Origin: Dechloromonas sp. Dech2017
GTDB lineage: Bacteria; Pseudomonadota; Gammaproteobacteria; Burkholderiales; Rhodocyclaceae
Length of the DNA stretch: 64,000 nt
Assembly (NCBI GenBank): GCA_009469585.1
Contig: SSXW01000007.1
Location: 56,686 to 120,685 of the forward strand
Direction: 5' to 3'
Shown here: positions 47,392-59,003 of the stretch, in pieces
Layout: each line of letters starts with the position of its first letter
Position numbering within the stretch: position 1 is the stretch's first letter
Made by a program: the position numbers and the translations under genes
Notes under the pieces: model-generated
Told to the model about the DNA's origin: nothing
The model's database searches: none
Seen by the model: the letters and a program-made list of their open reading frames with translations, nothing else

Positions 47392-47526
47392 TTGACGAGT
47401 TTTCCGCCTCGATCACGCGCCGGACCCGGAAGGCATCGAGGCGCCCCGCCCTGGACGCCAATCGAGGGGCGGATCGGTAAGACCAGCGGTGCTAGAATCA
47501 TCGCCCCTGATCGATTGCCTCCCGCC

Positions 47527-48177
47527 ATGCGCCAGCTGATTCTCGACCTGCTGCCCGAAAGCCCGCCGACCCTCGACAATTTCGTCGCCGGCGGCAATGC
47601 CGAAACGGTCGCCGCGCTGACCGAATGGCTGGCCGGCGGGCTGGGCGCCACCGCTTTCTGCCTGCATGGCGAGGCCGGCTGCGGCCGCTCGCACCTGCTG
47701 CTGGCGAGCGCCTTCGCCTACGTCGACGCCGGCCTCAACCCGTCGCTGAAGGGCGTCGGCGAGCCCGCCGAACTGGCCGTGGACGACGTCGAGGCGCTCG
47801 ACGCCACCGGCCAGGTCGCCCTCTTCAACCATTTCAATCGCCTGAAGATGGCCGGCGGCCGCCTGCTTACCGCCGCTGCCCAGCCGCCGGCCCACCTGGC
47901 GCTGCGCGAGGACTTGCGGACCCGCCTCGGCTCCGGCCTGATCTACCGCCTGCAGCCGCTGAGCGACGCCGAGAAGGCGGCGGCGCTGAACACGCTGGCC
48001 GGCGAGCGCGCCCTCAAGCTGCCGCCCGACTGCCTCAATTACCTGCTGCGCCACGCCTCGCGCGACATGCGCACGCTGGCCATGCTGGTCGTCGCCCTCG
48101 ACGAATACACCCTCGAACAAAAGCGCCCGGTGACCCTGCCCCTGCTGCGCGAACTGCTCAACCTGGAACACGCCTGA
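47527..48177 (+). CDS. hda: DnaA regulatory inactivator Hda
   Basis: A 216-residue AAA+ protein that, with the beta clamp, promotes ATP hydrolysis on DnaA. It opens QLILDLLPESPPTLDNFVAGGN; the clamp-binding QLxLxL is at residues 3-8. The P-loop is HGEAGCGRSH, the Walker B region ELAVDDVEAL, and the C-terminal helices have LNYLLRHASRDMRTLAMLV. The P-loop lacks the usual GKT (GRS here), as in other Hda proteins. It overlaps the HAD gene by TGATG. Confidence 0.93.
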   Translation: MRQLILDLLPESPPTLDNFVAGGNAETVAALTEWLAGGLGATAFCLHGEAGCGRSHLLLASAFAYVDAGLNPSLKGVGEPAELAVDDVEALDATGQVALFNHFNRLKMAGGRLLTAAAQPPAHLALREDLRTRLGSGLIYRLQPLSDAEKAAALNTLAGERALKLPPDCLNYLLRHASRDMRTLAMLVVALDEYTLEQKRPVTLPLLRELLNLEHA

Positions 48178-48845
48178 TGAATCTCGCCCTCTTCGACCTC
48201 GACAACACCCTGCTCTCCGGCGACTCGGATTTCGAATGGGCGCAGTTCCTGATTTCGCGCGGCGTCGTCGACCGCGAGGTGCAGGAAGCCAAGAACATCC
48301 AGTTCTACGAGCAGTACAAGGCCGGCACGCTGGACATCCACGAGTTCCTCGAATTCCAGCTCGCCCCGCTGACCCGCCACGGGCGCGCCGAACTCGATGC
48401 CTGGCACGGCGAATACATGGCCCGCCACATCCGGCCGATCATCGGCGACAAGGCCCGGGCGCTGGTCGGCCGGCACCTGGCGGCGGGCGACCTGTGCGCC
48501 ATCGTCACCGCTACCAACAGCTTCGTCACCGGCCCGATCGCCCACGAACTGGGCATTCCCCACCTGATCGGCACGATTCCCGCGGTCAACCCGGAAAACG
48601 GCGCATTTTCGGGAAAGCCGCAGGGCACACCGGCCTTCCAGGGCGGCAAGATCACCCGCGTCGAAAGCTGGCTGGAATCGCTCGGCCTGTGGTGGGGCAG
48701 CTTCGGGCAGAGCACTTTCTACAGCGACTCGCACAACGACCTGCCGCTGATGGGCAAGGTCAGCCTGCCGGTGGCGGTGGACCCCGACGACAAGCTGCGC
48801 CGCCACGCCGCCGAGCACGGCTGGACCATCCTCAGCCTGCGCTGA
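48177..48845 (+). CDS. HAD-IB family phosphatase
   Basis: A 222-residue cytoplasmic phosphohydrolase. HAD motif I is LFDLDNTLLSGDSD (both Asp), motif II is AIVTATNSF, and motif IV is FYSDSHNDLPLM. This is the SerB/CicA-like HAD-IB type. The segment IPAVNPENGAFSGKP (about residues 136-147) is encoded by a dispersed repeat in the place where family members usually have a short beta-turn. Its substrate is unknown. It is coupled to hda and followed by an MscS channel gene. Confidence 0.9.
   Translation: MNLALFDLDNTLLSGDSDFEWAQFLISRGVVDREVQEAKNIQFYEQYKAGTLDIHEFLEFQLAPLTRHGRAELDAWHGEYMARHIRPIIGDKARALVGRHLAAGDLCAIVTATNSFVTGPIAHELGIPHLIGTIPAVNPENGAFSGKPQGTPAFQGGKITRVESWLESLGLWWGSFGQSTFYSDSHNDLPLMGKVSLPVAVDPDDKLRRHAAEHGWTILSLR
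48575..48618 (+). repeat. Dispersed GCGGTCGAC-type repeat, copy 11
   Basis: ATTCCCGCGGTCAACCCGGA, then AAACGGCGCATTTTCGGG. It lies in frame in the HAD phosphatase gene. Confidence 0.75.
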
Positions 48846-48849
48846 AGCC

Positions 48850-50373
48850 GTGCTCCACATCCCCTACCTGAGCCCGGAGGCACCGCTGACGATCATTCTC
48901 GTCGTCACCTTGCTCGTCTTCATTTTCGGGCCGCTCAAGGCCTTGCGCCGCTCGCTGGTCAATACCAGCGTCTTCTTCCTCGCCTGCCTGCTCGGCGACC
49001 TGCTGGCCGGGCTGATGTCGGGCAACGCGCCCGGCCATGCCGCCGCCAACGGCCTGCGCCAGCTGGCCGTCTTCGGCCAGGGCCTGGCCGTCATCCGCTT
49101 CGCCGGGCTGGCCTTCTTCAACGTCGCCCTGCCCCGCGCCAAGCTGCGCATCTCGGGCATCCTGGCCGATATCCTGGTCATCATCGGCTACGTCGGCTGG
49201 GGCTTCATCCGCCTCAACGTGGCCGGCGTCGAGCTGACCCACCTGTTCGCCACCTCGGCCATCCTCACCGCCGTGCTCGCCATCTCGATGCAGGACACGC
49301 TGGGCAACCTGCTCGGCGGCCTGGCGCTGCAGATGGACAATTCGCTGGAGATCGGCGACTGGATCAAGATCGACGACCTCTCCGGCCGGGTCACCGACAT
49401 CCAGTGGCGCTACACCGCCATCGTCACCCGCAACGGCGAGAAGGCCGTGGTCCCCAACAGCCAGCTGATGAAGGGCCGCTACTACATCCTCTGCGACAAG
49501 AACGCCGAGCAGCCGGCCTGGCGGCGCAGCATCGACTTCAACATCGACCTTGCCGTGCCGCCCGGCCGCCTGATCGAGATGATCGAAACCGACCTCGCCG
49601 CCGCGGCCATCGCCAACGTCGCCGCCACCCCGGCGCCGAGTTGCGTGCTGATGGCCTTCGGCCCTGGCTACGCCCACTACGTGCTGCGCTACTGGCTGCT
49701 CAACCCGCGCCTCGACGACCCGACCGATTCCGCGGTCCGCACCCACATCCTGGCCGCCCTGCAGCGCAACGGCATCCGCCTCGCCACCGACGACCACACC
49801 ATCCACCTGGTCAAGGAAGGCGTCGCCCATCGCGAAGCCGTCCAGGGCCGCGAAATGGCCCGCCGGCTGCAGGCGATCAACGGCATCGAGCTGTTCGCCC
49901 GCCTCTCCGACGACGAGAAGCGCCAGCTCGCCGAGCACCTGACCAACGCCCCCTTCGCCTGCGGCGACGTCATCACCCGCCAGGGCGCCATCGCCCACTG
50001 GCTGTACATCGTCGTCAGCGGCGAGGCCGAAGCCTGGTGGCAGCCGCCGCAAGGCCCCCGCCGCCTGCTCGAGAAGCGCGGCCCGGGCAGCGTCTTCGGC
50101 GAAATCGGCCTGATGACCGGGGCGCCGCGCCGGGCTACCGTCATCGCCAGCACCGACATGGAGGCCTACCGGCTGGACAAGGAAGGCTTCCAGTCGGTCA
50201 TCCGCCAGCGCCCGGAACTGGCCGACAGCCTCTCGCAGATCCTCGAGCGCCGGCTGCAGCGCTTCGCCGAACTGGAACGGGGCTATCACGAGGGCCGCAA
50301 CGAAGCGCCGCAAAGCATCCCCGGCAGCGCCGCCATCGGCCGCAAGATCCGCGAGTTCTTCGCGCTCGATTGA
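48850..50373 (+). CDS. MscS channel fused to a cyclic-nucleotide-binding domain
   Basis: A 507-residue membrane channel. Helices 1-4 lead to the MscS pore and beta domain (AISMQDTLGNLLGGLALQMDNS, VTDIQWRYTAIVTRNGEKAVVPNS). A C-terminal cNMP-binding domain follows (VITRQGAIAHWLYIVVSGEAE, GSVFGEIGLMTGAPRRATV). In that cassette the phosphate-binding motif GEIGLMTGAPRRA matches the family. This is the bCNG channel type. The start is GTG, directly after the HAD stop. It has no link to pcnB except order. Confidence 0.9.
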   Translation: MLHIPYLSPEAPLTIILVVTLLVFIFGPLKALRRSLVNTSVFFLACLLGDLLAGLMSGNAPGHAAANGLRQLAVFGQGLAVIRFAGLAFFNVALPRAKLRISGILADILVIIGYVGWGFIRLNVAGVELTHLFATSAILTAVLAISMQDTLGNLLGGLALQMDNSLEIGDWIKIDDLSGRVTDIQWRYTAIVTRNGEKAVVPNSQLMKGRYYILCDKNAEQPAWRRSIDFNIDLAVPPGRLIEMIETDLAAAAIANVAATPAPSCVLMAFGPGYAHYVLRYWLLNPRLDDPTDSAVRTHILAALQRNGIRLATDDHTIHLVKEGVAHREAVQGREMARRLQAINGIELFARLSDDEKRQLAEHLTNAPFACGDVITRQGAIAHWLYIVVSGEAEAWWQPPQGPRRLLEKRGPGSVFGEIGLMTGAPRRATVIASTDMEAYRLDKEGFQSVIRQRPELADSLSQILERRLQRFAELERGYHEGRNEAPQSIPGSAAIGRKIREFFALD

Positions 50374-50399
50374 TGCGATCGACGGCAAAACCGATTGAA
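50372..50399 (+). repeat. Dispersed GCGGTCGAC-type repeat, copy 12 (degenerate)
   Basis: GATGCGATCGACGGCAAAAC then CGATTGAAA. Weaker match at the end of the MscS-cNMP gene. Confidence 0.4.
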
Positions 50400-50467
50400 A
50401 ATCATCGATGTGCAGTAAAATTTGGACTTTTCATGCTGCGCCGCTGGCGCCTTCTGAACGGTAATTC

Positions 50468-51811
50468 GTGATCCGCAAACTCATTTCCCGCGTTTTCCGC
50501 GGCAAGAAAGCCACGGCCAGCCACCACGAGCCGGCCGTCATCCCCGTCTCCACCCACGGCATCACCCGCGACCGCCTCAGCTCGGGCAGCCGGCGCACCT
50601 GCGAGACCCTGCAGCAGCACGGCCACAAGGCCTACGTCGTCGGCGGCGCCGTGCGCGACCTGCTGATCGGCGCCGACCCCAAGGACTTCGACGTCGCCAC
50701 CGACGCCACGCCGGAAGAAGTGCGCCGCTACTTCCGCCGGGCCCGCATCATCGGCCGCCGCTTCCAGATCGTGCACGTCATGATGGGCCAGGAGACGCTG
50801 GAGGTGACCACCTTCCGCGGCCTGCTCGACGAGAAGACGAAGACCGACGAACACGGCCGCGTGCTGCACGACAACGTCTTCGGCAGCCACGCCGAGGATG
50901 CTGCCCGCCGCGACTTTACGGCCAACGCGCTGTACTACGACCCGGCCACCGAGGCCATCATCGACTACCACCACGGCGTCGGCGACCTCAAGCAGAAGAC
51001 CCTGCGCATGATCGGCGAACCGCGCGCCCGCTACCGCGAGGACCCGGTGCGCATGCTGCGCGCCGTCCGCCTCGCCGCCAAGCTCGGCCTGGTCATCGAC
51101 CCGGATGCCCGCCAGCCGATCCGCGAAATGGCCGATCTCCTCGAAAACGTGCCGCCCGCCCGCCTTTTCGACGAAATGCTCAAGCTGCTGACCTCGGGCC
51201 ATTCCGTCAAATGCATCACCCAGTTGCGCGACGAAGGCCTGCACCATGGCCTGCTGCCGCTGCTCGACGTCATCCTCGAGCAGCCGATGGGCGAAAAATT
51301 CGTCATGCTGGCGCTGGCCAACACCGACGACCGCATCCGCCGCGGCAAGGGCACCTCGCCCGGCTTCCTGTTCGCCACCCTGCTCTGGCACGAGGTGCTG
51401 GCCCACTGGGAAAAGCTCAAGGCCGGCAACGGGGCGAAGATCCCCGCCCTCTACCAGGCGATGGACACCGTGCTCGACGTGCAGGCCGAAAAGCTCGCCA
51501 TCACCCGGCGCATCGCCGGCGACATCAAGGACATCTGGTCGCTGCAGCCGCGCTTCGAACAGCGGGCCGGCAAGCGCCCCTACGCCCTGCTCGAGCAGCC
51601 GCGCTTCCGGGCCGGCTACGACTTCCTGCTGCTGCGCGCCCAGGCCGGCGAAATAGGCATGGAAGTGGGCGAATGGTGGACCCGCTTCCAGAATGCCGAC
51701 GGCGACGAACGGGCGGCCATGCTGCTGCCCGAGCAGCCGGGCGACAAGAAGCGCCGGCGGCGCCGGAAGAAGCCGGCCGGCACCGGCAGCGACTCCGCCG
51801 CCAACCCATGA
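50468..51811 (+). CDS. pcnB: Poly(A) polymerase I
   Basis: A 447-residue nucleotidyltransferase that adds poly(A) tails and marks RNAs for decay. The catalytic core is YVVGGAVRDLLIGADPKDFDVATDA, with metal-binding Asp residues. Next comes the family region GRRFQIVHVMMGQETLEVTTF, then RRDFTANALYYD and IGEPRARYREDPVRMLRAVR. The tail is basic (KKRRRRRKK). The start is GTG. Its stop overlaps the folK start as ATGA. Confidence 0.95.
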   Translation: MIRKLISRVFRGKKATASHHEPAVIPVSTHGITRDRLSSGSRRTCETLQQHGHKAYVVGGAVRDLLIGADPKDFDVATDATPEEVRRYFRRARIIGRRFQIVHVMMGQETLEVTTFRGLLDEKTKTDEHGRVLHDNVFGSHAEDAARRDFTANALYYDPATEAIIDYHHGVGDLKQKTLRMIGEPRARYREDPVRMLRAVRLAAKLGLVIDPDARQPIREMADLLENVPPARLFDEMLKLLTSGHSVKCITQLRDEGLHHGLLPLLDVILEQPMGEKFVMLALANTDDRIRRGKGTSPGFLFATLLWHEVLAHWEKLKAGNGAKIPALYQAMDTVLDVQAEKLAITRRIAGDIKDIWSLQPRFEQRAGKRPYALLEQPRFRAGYDFLLLRAQAGEIGMEVGEWWTRFQNADGDERAAMLLPEQPGDKKRRRRRKKPAGTGSDSAANP

Positions 51812-52287
51812 TCCACACCGCCTACATCGCGCTGGGGGCCAATCTGGGCGACCCGGCGTCCACCGTGCGGGCGGCATTTGCGGCGCTGGCCGAACTGCCG
51901 GGCAGCCGCCTGGTGCGCAGCTCGTCGCTCTACCGCACGGCGCCGGTCGGCATCACCGAGCAGCCGGAATTCGTCAACGCCGCGGCCGAACTGGCCACCG
52001 GCCTCGAACCCGAGGCCCTGCTCGATGCCCTGCTTGCCGTCGAGCAGACCTTCGGCCGCGTCCGCGCCGCGCGCAACGGCCCGCGCACGCTGGATCTCGA
52101 CCTGCTCCTCTACGATGACCGGCAGCTCGACCTGCCGCGCCTGACCCTGCCTCATCCGCGCCTGCACCTGCGCGCCTTCGTCCTCCAGCCGCTGGCCGAG
52201 ATCGCGCCCGAATTGCAGTTGCCGGGGCGCGGCAGCGTCGCCGCCTGGCTGCCCGCCGTCGCCAACCAGGGCATCGTCAGGCTGTGA
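51808..52287 (+). CDS. folK: HPPK, 2-amino-4-hydroxy-6-hydroxymethyldihydropteridine pyrophosphokinase
   Basis: A 159-residue folate enzyme that transfers pyrophosphate from ATP. Motifs: AYIALGANLGDP at the start, the substrate loop SSLYRTAPVG, EFVNAAAEL, NGPRTLDLDLLLYDD with the metal Asp pair, and LTLPHPRLHLRAFVLQPL. It overlaps pcnB and the following DUF486 gene (GTGA), so the run pcnB-folK-DUF486 is translated together. Confidence 0.96.
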   Translation: MIHTAYIALGANLGDPASTVRAAFAALAELPGSRLVRSSSLYRTAPVGITEQPEFVNAAAELATGLEPEALLDALLAVEQTFGRVRAARNGPRTLDLDLLLYDDRQLDLPRLTLPHPRLHLRAFVLQPLAEIAPELQLPGRGSVAAWLPAVANQGIVRL

Positions 52288-52643
52288 ATTTCCTGAACTC
52301 CGTGCCGGTCATCTGGCAGACGGTCGGCCTGCTCACCCTGTCGAACGTCTTCATGACCTTCGCCTGGTACGCCCACCTGAAGAACCTCAACGACCGGCCG
52401 TGGTGGATCGCCGCGCTGGTTTCCTGGGGCATCGCGCTGTTCGAATACCTGCTGCAGGTGCCCGCCAACCGCATCGGCCACACCGAGCTCGACCTCGGCC
52501 AGCTGAAGATCCTGCAGGAAGCGATCACCCTCAGCGTCTTCGTGCCCTTCGTCATTTTCTACATGGGCCAGCCGCTGAAGCTTGACTACCTGTGGGCCGC
52601 CCTGTGTATCCTAGGCGCCGTCTATTTCGTTTTCAGGACTTGA
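52284..52643 (+). CDS. DUF486 family four-helix membrane protein
   Basis: A 119-residue protein with four hydrophobic helices, the DUF486 (DMT-like) family. Family marks are LSNVFMTFAWYAHLK, LVSWGIALFEYLLQVPANRIG, LKILQEAITLSVFVPF and LWAALCILGAVYFVFR. Function is unknown; a small transporter role is suggested by the DMT relationship. The GTG start overlaps the folK stop. panB starts right after the stop. Confidence 0.9.
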   Translation: MNFLNSVPVIWQTVGLLTLSNVFMTFAWYAHLKNLNDRPWWIAALVSWGIALFEYLLQVPANRIGHTELDLGQLKILQEAITLSVFVPFVIFYMGQPLKLDYLWAALCILGAVYFVFRT

Positions 52644-53462
52644 ATGTCTGCCCAAACCATCACCCGCCGCCTGACCCAGAGCGACCTCACCAAGCTGTAC
52701 GCTGCCGGTGAAAAGATCGTCATGTTCACCTGCTATGACGCCAGCTTTGCCCGCCTGCTCGATGGCGCCGGCGTCGAAGTGCTGCTCATCGGCGATTCGC
52801 TGGGCAATGTCATCCAGGGCCACGACACGACGCTGCCGGTCACCATTACCGACATCGCCTACCACACGGCTGCCGTCAAGCGCGGCTGCGACCGCCCCTT
52901 CGTCATCGCCGACATGCCTTTCGGCAGCTACCAGGAATCGCCGGAACAGGCCTTCCGCAACGCCGTGACGCTGATGGCGGCGGGCGCCCAGATGGTCAAG
53001 CTGGAAGGCGGCAAGGAAATGGCGCCGACGGTGACCTTCCTGGTCAGCCGCGGCATCCCGGTCTGCGGCCACATCGGCCTGACGCCGCAGTCGGTGCACG
53101 CCCTGGGCGGCTACAAGGTGCAGGGCAAGGGCGAGGCGGCGGCCAGGCGCTTGAAGGATGACGCGCTGGCGCTGCAGAACGCCGGCGCGACGATGATCGT
53201 CCTCGAAGCCATCCCCGCCGCGCTGGCCGCCGAAGTGACGGCTGGCCTGCACATCATCACCATCGGCATCGGTGCCGGCCGCGACTGCTCCGGCCAGGTC
53301 ATGGTGGTGCACGACGCCTTCGACATCCCGCCCGGCAAGAAGGCCAAGTTCGTCAGGAACTTCATGGAAGGCGCCAGCAGCATCGCCGACGCCGCCGGCC
53401 GCGCCGTCGCGGCCGTCAAGGACGGCAGCTATCCCGGTCCCGAGCATACTTACTCGGCTTAA
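52644..53462 (+). CDS. panB: 3-methyl-2-oxobutanoate hydroxymethyltransferase
   Basis: First committed step to pantoate, using methylene-THF. The 272-residue TIM barrel has [79 protein letters not shown], and [18 protein letters not shown]. It starts directly after the DUF486 stop and is separated from panC by a large palindrome. Confidence 0.97.
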   Translation: MSAQTITRRLTQSDLTKLYAAGEKIVMFTCYDASFARLLDGAGVEVLLIGDSLGNVIQGHDTTLPVTITDIAYHTAAVKRGCDRPFVIADMPFGSYQESPEQAFRNAVTLMAAGAQMVKLEGGKEMAPTVTFLVSRGIPVCGHIGLTPQSVHALGGYKVQGKGEAAARRLKDDALALQNAGATMIVLEAIPAALAAEVTAGLHIITIGIGAGRDCSGQVMVVHDAFDIPPGKKAKFVRNFMEGASSIADAAGRAVAAVKDGSYPGPEHTYSA

Positions 53463-54383
<921 letters not shown>

Positions 54384-54412
54384 CGCATCTGGAATATCCA
54401 TAATTATGCCCA

Positions 54413-54440
54413 TTGACAGGGTGGCTATTGTCGTTACAAT
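54413..54440 (+). promoter_or_regulatory. Sigma-70 promoter of panD
   Basis: TTGACA and TACAAT separated by 16 bases, ending 33 bases before the panD ATG. This is a near-consensus promoter, so panD is transcribed apart from panBC. Confidence 0.75.
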
Positions 54441-54473
54441 GCGCTTCCCCCAACTGTCTGGATGAGTGACACC

Positions 54474-54857
54474 ATGCAGAGAACGATGCTGAAATCCAAG
54501 CTGCACCGCGTGACGACCACCCACGCCGACCTGCACTACGAGGGTTCCTGCGCGATCGACGATGACCTGCTGGAAGCGGCCAACATCAAGGAATACGAGC
54601 AGATCGACATCTGGAACGTCAATAACGGCGAGCGTTTCACGACCTACGCCATCCGCGCCGAACGCGGCTCGGGCGTCATCTCGGTCAACGGTTCGGCGGC
54701 CCGCCGGGCGGCGCCGGGCGACATCCTGATCATCGCCACCTTCGCCGTCTATAACGAGGTCGAACTGGCCAAGCACGAGCCGGACCTGATCTACGTCGAT
54801 GCCGACAACCGCATCGTCCGCCGCGGCCACCAGATTCCGGTGCAGGCCGCCGCCTGA
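54474..54857 (+). CDS. panD: Aspartate 1-decarboxylase precursor
   Basis: Makes beta-alanine from aspartate. The 127-residue pro-enzyme self-cleaves between G24 and S25 (YEGSCAID), which gives the pyruvoyl group. The [20 protein letters not shown] start fixes the ATG at 54474. It continues [20 protein letters not shown] and [19 protein letters not shown] as in E. coli PanD. A terminator follows. Confidence 0.97.
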   Translation: MQRTMLKSKLHRVTTTHADLHYEGSCAIDDDLLEAANIKEYEQIDIWNVNNGERFTTYAIRAERGSGVISVNGSAARRAAPGDILIIATFAVYNEVELAKHEPDLIYVDADNRIVRRGHQIPVQAAA

Positions 54858-54880
54858 TCCAGACGTCATCGGCCTCATGG

Positions 54881-54906
54881 AAAACCCGCCTTTCGGCGGG
54901 TTTTTT
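54881..54906 (+). terminator. Rho-independent terminator after panD
   Basis: AAAACCCGCC, loop TTTC, GGCGGGTTTTTT. Confidence 0.9.
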
Positions 54907-54960
54907 CTTTTAGTACAATAACCTGCGTAACACCACACACACCAAAAATCGGAGACAAGA

Positions 54961-55470
54961 ATGGGCGTTGTTTTCGCCAAGACCCCGAAGGGGCAGGCCG
55001 AAATCGCCACCAAGGCCGGGGGGCTGACCCCTCGCCAGCGGCGCGTATTGATCATGGTCGACGGTAAGCGAAGCGTCGAGGAGTTGCGTGAGATGCTGCT
55101 CACCGACGACCTGCAGCACACCCTGGGGCTGCTCGAGGAAACCGGGCTGATCGAAGTGGGCAGCGTGACTAATGCCGCCGGCCAGGCCGCCGAGCCGCAG
55201 GCCCAGATGCCACCGATCACCGCCTTCGGCGAACTGCCGGGCAGTCCGGACCCGCTCCGCCTGCAGCAGGCCCGCAATTTCATGACCAACACCCTGAACG
55301 CCTTCGTCGGCGCGCTCGGCACCAGTTCGCTGCTCGACCGCATCGAGCAGGCGCCTGGCCACCACGAATTGCGCACCTACTACGACGAGTGGTACCACGC
55401 CATCGTCATGTCGCGCGAAGGCAAGCGGCAGGCGGAAAGCCTGCGCGCCAAGTTGCTGCTGGTCATCTGA
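54961..55470 (+). CDS. Hypothetical protein (169 aa), Rhodocyclaceae type
   Basis: A 169-residue soluble protein. The N-terminal part has a winged-helix look: GGLTPRQRRVLIMVDGKRSVEELREML and LGLLEETGLIEVGSV. A linker follows, then a helical C-terminal domain (QQARNFMTNTLNAFVGALGTSS, YYDEWYHAIVMSREGKRQAESL). I do not know its function; the N-terminal part suggests DNA or signal binding. GGAGACAAG precedes the ATG. A TACAAT -10 element lies at 54914-54919, and the gene ends at a strong terminator. Confidence 0.75.
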   Translation: MGVVFAKTPKGQAEIATKAGGLTPRQRRVLIMVDGKRSVEELREMLLTDDLQHTLGLLEETGLIEVGSVTNAAGQAAEPQAQMPPITAFGELPGSPDPLRLQQARNFMTNTLNAFVGALGTSSLLDRIEQAPGHHELRTYYDEWYHAIVMSREGKRQAESLRAKLLLVI

Positions 55471-55485
55471 ACCACACCCCGACGT

Positions 55486-55515
55486 AAAACGGGGCAGCTG
55501 TCGCCGCCCCGTTTT
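55486..55515. terminator. Bidirectional terminator
   Basis: AAAACGGGGC, ten-base loop, GCCCCGTTTT between the hypothetical gene and the convergent NYN gene. Confidence 0.85.
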
Positions 55516-55528
55516 GCTTGAACGCCGG

Positions 55529-56923
55529 CTACGCCGTGCCGTCGCTCGCCTTCGCCTGGCGCGGTCGGGCCGGGCGGGCCGGACGCCTGGCCTTGGCTGC
55601 CTTGATCGGCGCCGCAGCAGCCGCTGCTTCGCCCTCGTTGCCGGATGGCGCAGCCGGCGCTGCCGCCTCGGCTGCTGGCTCGACCGGCTCGGCTGGGCTC
55701 GCTGCCTTGCGCGGGCGGCGCGGGGCACGCCGCGGCTTGGCCTCGGCTTCGGCCTTTTCCGCCTCAGCTAGCGCGGCAGCAACCGGAACGGCTGCCGGCT
55801 CGGGTACCGCCTCGGGCGCCGTCACCGACTGGCCGGCCTCAGCCGCCAGCAGGTCGACGGGCGCCGCGGCGTCAACCGCATCGGCCGACTGCCTGTCCTT
55901 GCCACCGCGGCTGCGCCGACCGCCGCGCCGGCGTGTGCTGCTTGCCGCCTCGCCAGCAGCAACCGGCTCGGCCGGCGCGGCCGGTTGTTCGGCCGGGCTT
56001 TCCGGATTTGGCGGATTTTCGCCGTCGACCGCAGGAGTGGTCATGCTCTCGATGCCGACAGCGTTTTCGCCAGCCACCGGCAATTCGCCGATTTCCGGCT
56101 CGAGGCCGGCCGGCCGGACCTGGGCGCGGAAGACGAAGGCACCCTTGTCGTCGCGGCCGAAGCCGAGCAGGCCGCGGCTGGCCGCTTCTTCGAGCAGGTT
56201 GCCGAAGGAACGGAAGCCGAAATAGCTTTCGTTGAAGCCGGGGTTGCGCCGCTTGACGACTTCCTTGAGCACGGAAGCCCAGATCCGCTCGCTTTCGCCG
56301 CGGTCGGCAATGAGGTCGACGAAGGTCGCCGACACCAGATCGACCGCCTTGGCCTTGCGCTCCTCAAGCTTTTCACGGCGCTTGGCTTCGTCCTCCGGCG
56401 AACGCTTCTCGCGTTCGCGGCGCTGCGCCGAGCGGCTGGCCTCGCGGTCGCGCACCAGGTCGTCGTAGTAGATGAATTCGTCGCAGTTGGTGATGAGCAG
56501 GTCGGAGCACGACTGCTTGACGCCGACGCCGATGACCTTCTTGGCGTTCTCGCGCAGCTTGGAGACGAGGGGTGAGAAGTCCGAATCACCGCTGATGATC
56601 ACGAAGGTGTCCACGTGCGATTTGGTATAGCAGAGGTCGAGGGCGTCGACCACCATGCGGATGTCGGCCGAATTCTTGCCGGACTGACGGACGTGCGGGA
56701 TTTCGATCAGCTCGAAATTGGCCTCGTGCATGCCTGACTTGAAGCCCTTGTAGCGTTCCCAGTCGCAGTAGGCCTTCTTGACGACAATGCTGCCCTTGGC
56801 GAGCAGCCGTTCGAGGATCGGGCGGATGTCGAATTTTTCGTACTGGGCATCGCGCACGCCGAGGGCGATGTTCTCGAAGTCGCAAAAGAGCGCCATGCTG
56901 GCGGTATCGTTGGCTAGGGCCAT
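55529..56923 (-). CDS. NYN-domain RNase with OST-HTH/LOTUS domain
   Basis: A 464-residue protein. The N-terminal NYN (PIN-like) nuclease has MALFCDFENIALGVRDAQ, DIRMVVDALDLCY and FVIISGDSDFSPLVSKLRE, with conserved Asp residues. A charged linker and an OST-HTH/LOTUS domain follow (RNPGFNESYFGFRSFGNLLEEA). The last 170 residues are Ala/Pro/Arg-rich and may bind RNA. TPAVDGENPPNPESPAE in that region is encoded by a dispersed repeat. It probably acts in RNA turnover. The start is the ATG at 56923; M10 is an alternative. Confidence 0.88.
   Translation of the reverse strand: MALANDTASMALFCDFENIALGVRDAQYEKFDIRPILERLLAKGSIVVKKAYCDWERYKGFKSGMHEANFELIEIPHVRQSGKNSADIRMVVDALDLCYTKSHVDTFVIISGDSDFSPLVSKLRENAKKVIGVGVKQSCSDLLITNCDEFIYYDDLVRDREASRSAQRREREKRSPEDEAKRREKLEERKAKAVDLVSATFVDLIADRGESERIWASVLKEVVKRRNPGFNESYFGFRSFGNLLEEAASRGLLGFGRDDKGAFVFRAQVRPAGLEPEIGELPVAGENAVGIESMTTPAVDGENPPNPESPAEQPAAPAEPVAAGEAASSTRRRGGRRSRGGKDRQSADAVDAAAPVDLLAAEAGQSVTAPEAVPEPAAVPVAAALAEAEKAEAEAKPRRAPRRPRKAASPAEPVEPAAEAAAPAAPSGNEGEAAAAAAPIKAAKARRPARPARPRQAKASDGTA
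56000..56036 (-). repeat. Dispersed GCGGTCGAC-type repeat, copy 13
   Basis: On minus: CTCCTGCGGTCGACGGCGAA, then AATCCGCCAAATCCGGAA. It lies in frame in the NYN gene. Confidence 0.8.
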
Positions 56924-56998
56924 GAGGTGCTTTCAACGTAAGGAACCGGCAGTATACCGCCGCCGCGATCAGCCGGCCCGCCAAGTAATTCGGCTTTT

Positions 56999-57012
56999 TT
57001 AGCGAACATCAA
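56999..57012. promoter_or_regulatory. FNR/Dnr-like site and promoter of norCB
   Basis: TTAGCGAACATCAA matches the TTGAT-N4-ATCAA motif fully in its right half and weakly in its left. TACCAT lies at 57036-57041, so the site is centred about -42 from the expected start, the usual activating position. Confidence 0.45.
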
Positions 57013-57077
57013 AGCCCGCGACGCGACCCCGGAACTACCATCGCCCCGCCAAACAATTTCCGAAAGGGGGAAAAACA

Positions 57078-58902
<1,825 letters not shown>

Positions 58903-58929
58903 CAGGCTAAACCGCCACATCACTGGCAA

Positions 58930-58958
58930 GGCGCGGATCTCCGGATCCGCGCCTTTTT
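58930..58958 (+). terminator. Rho-independent terminator after norB
   Basis: GGCGCGGATC, loop TCCG, GATCCGCGCC, then five T. Confidence 0.9.
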
Positions 58959-58960
58959 CA

Positions 58961-58990
58961 TTTTTGGGCCACATCAAGGTTTACCGCAGC
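58961..58990 (-). repeat. Dispersed GCGGTCGAC-type repeat, copy 14 (degenerate)
   Basis: On minus: GCTGCGGTAAACCTTGATG then TGGCCCAAAAA. Part of it overlaps the FNR-like site before norE. Confidence 0.4.
58964..58977. promoter_or_regulatory. FNR/Dnr-like site upstream of norE
   Basis: TTGGGCCACATCAA matches TTGAT-N4-ATCAA at 8 of 10 fixed positions. TACCAT lies at 59000-59005, the same arrangement as before norC (site-to-box offset 36 here, 37 there). Transcription would start near 59012, at the second possible ATG of norE. Confidence 0.5.
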
Positions 58991-59003
58991 GATTGCCCGT
59001 ACC

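Noticed and set aside
47405..47443. CGCCTCGAT / ATCGAGGCG inverted repeat after the iron operon, as a terminator.
   Set aside because: It has a 21-base loop and no T run, so it is not a convincing intrinsic terminator.
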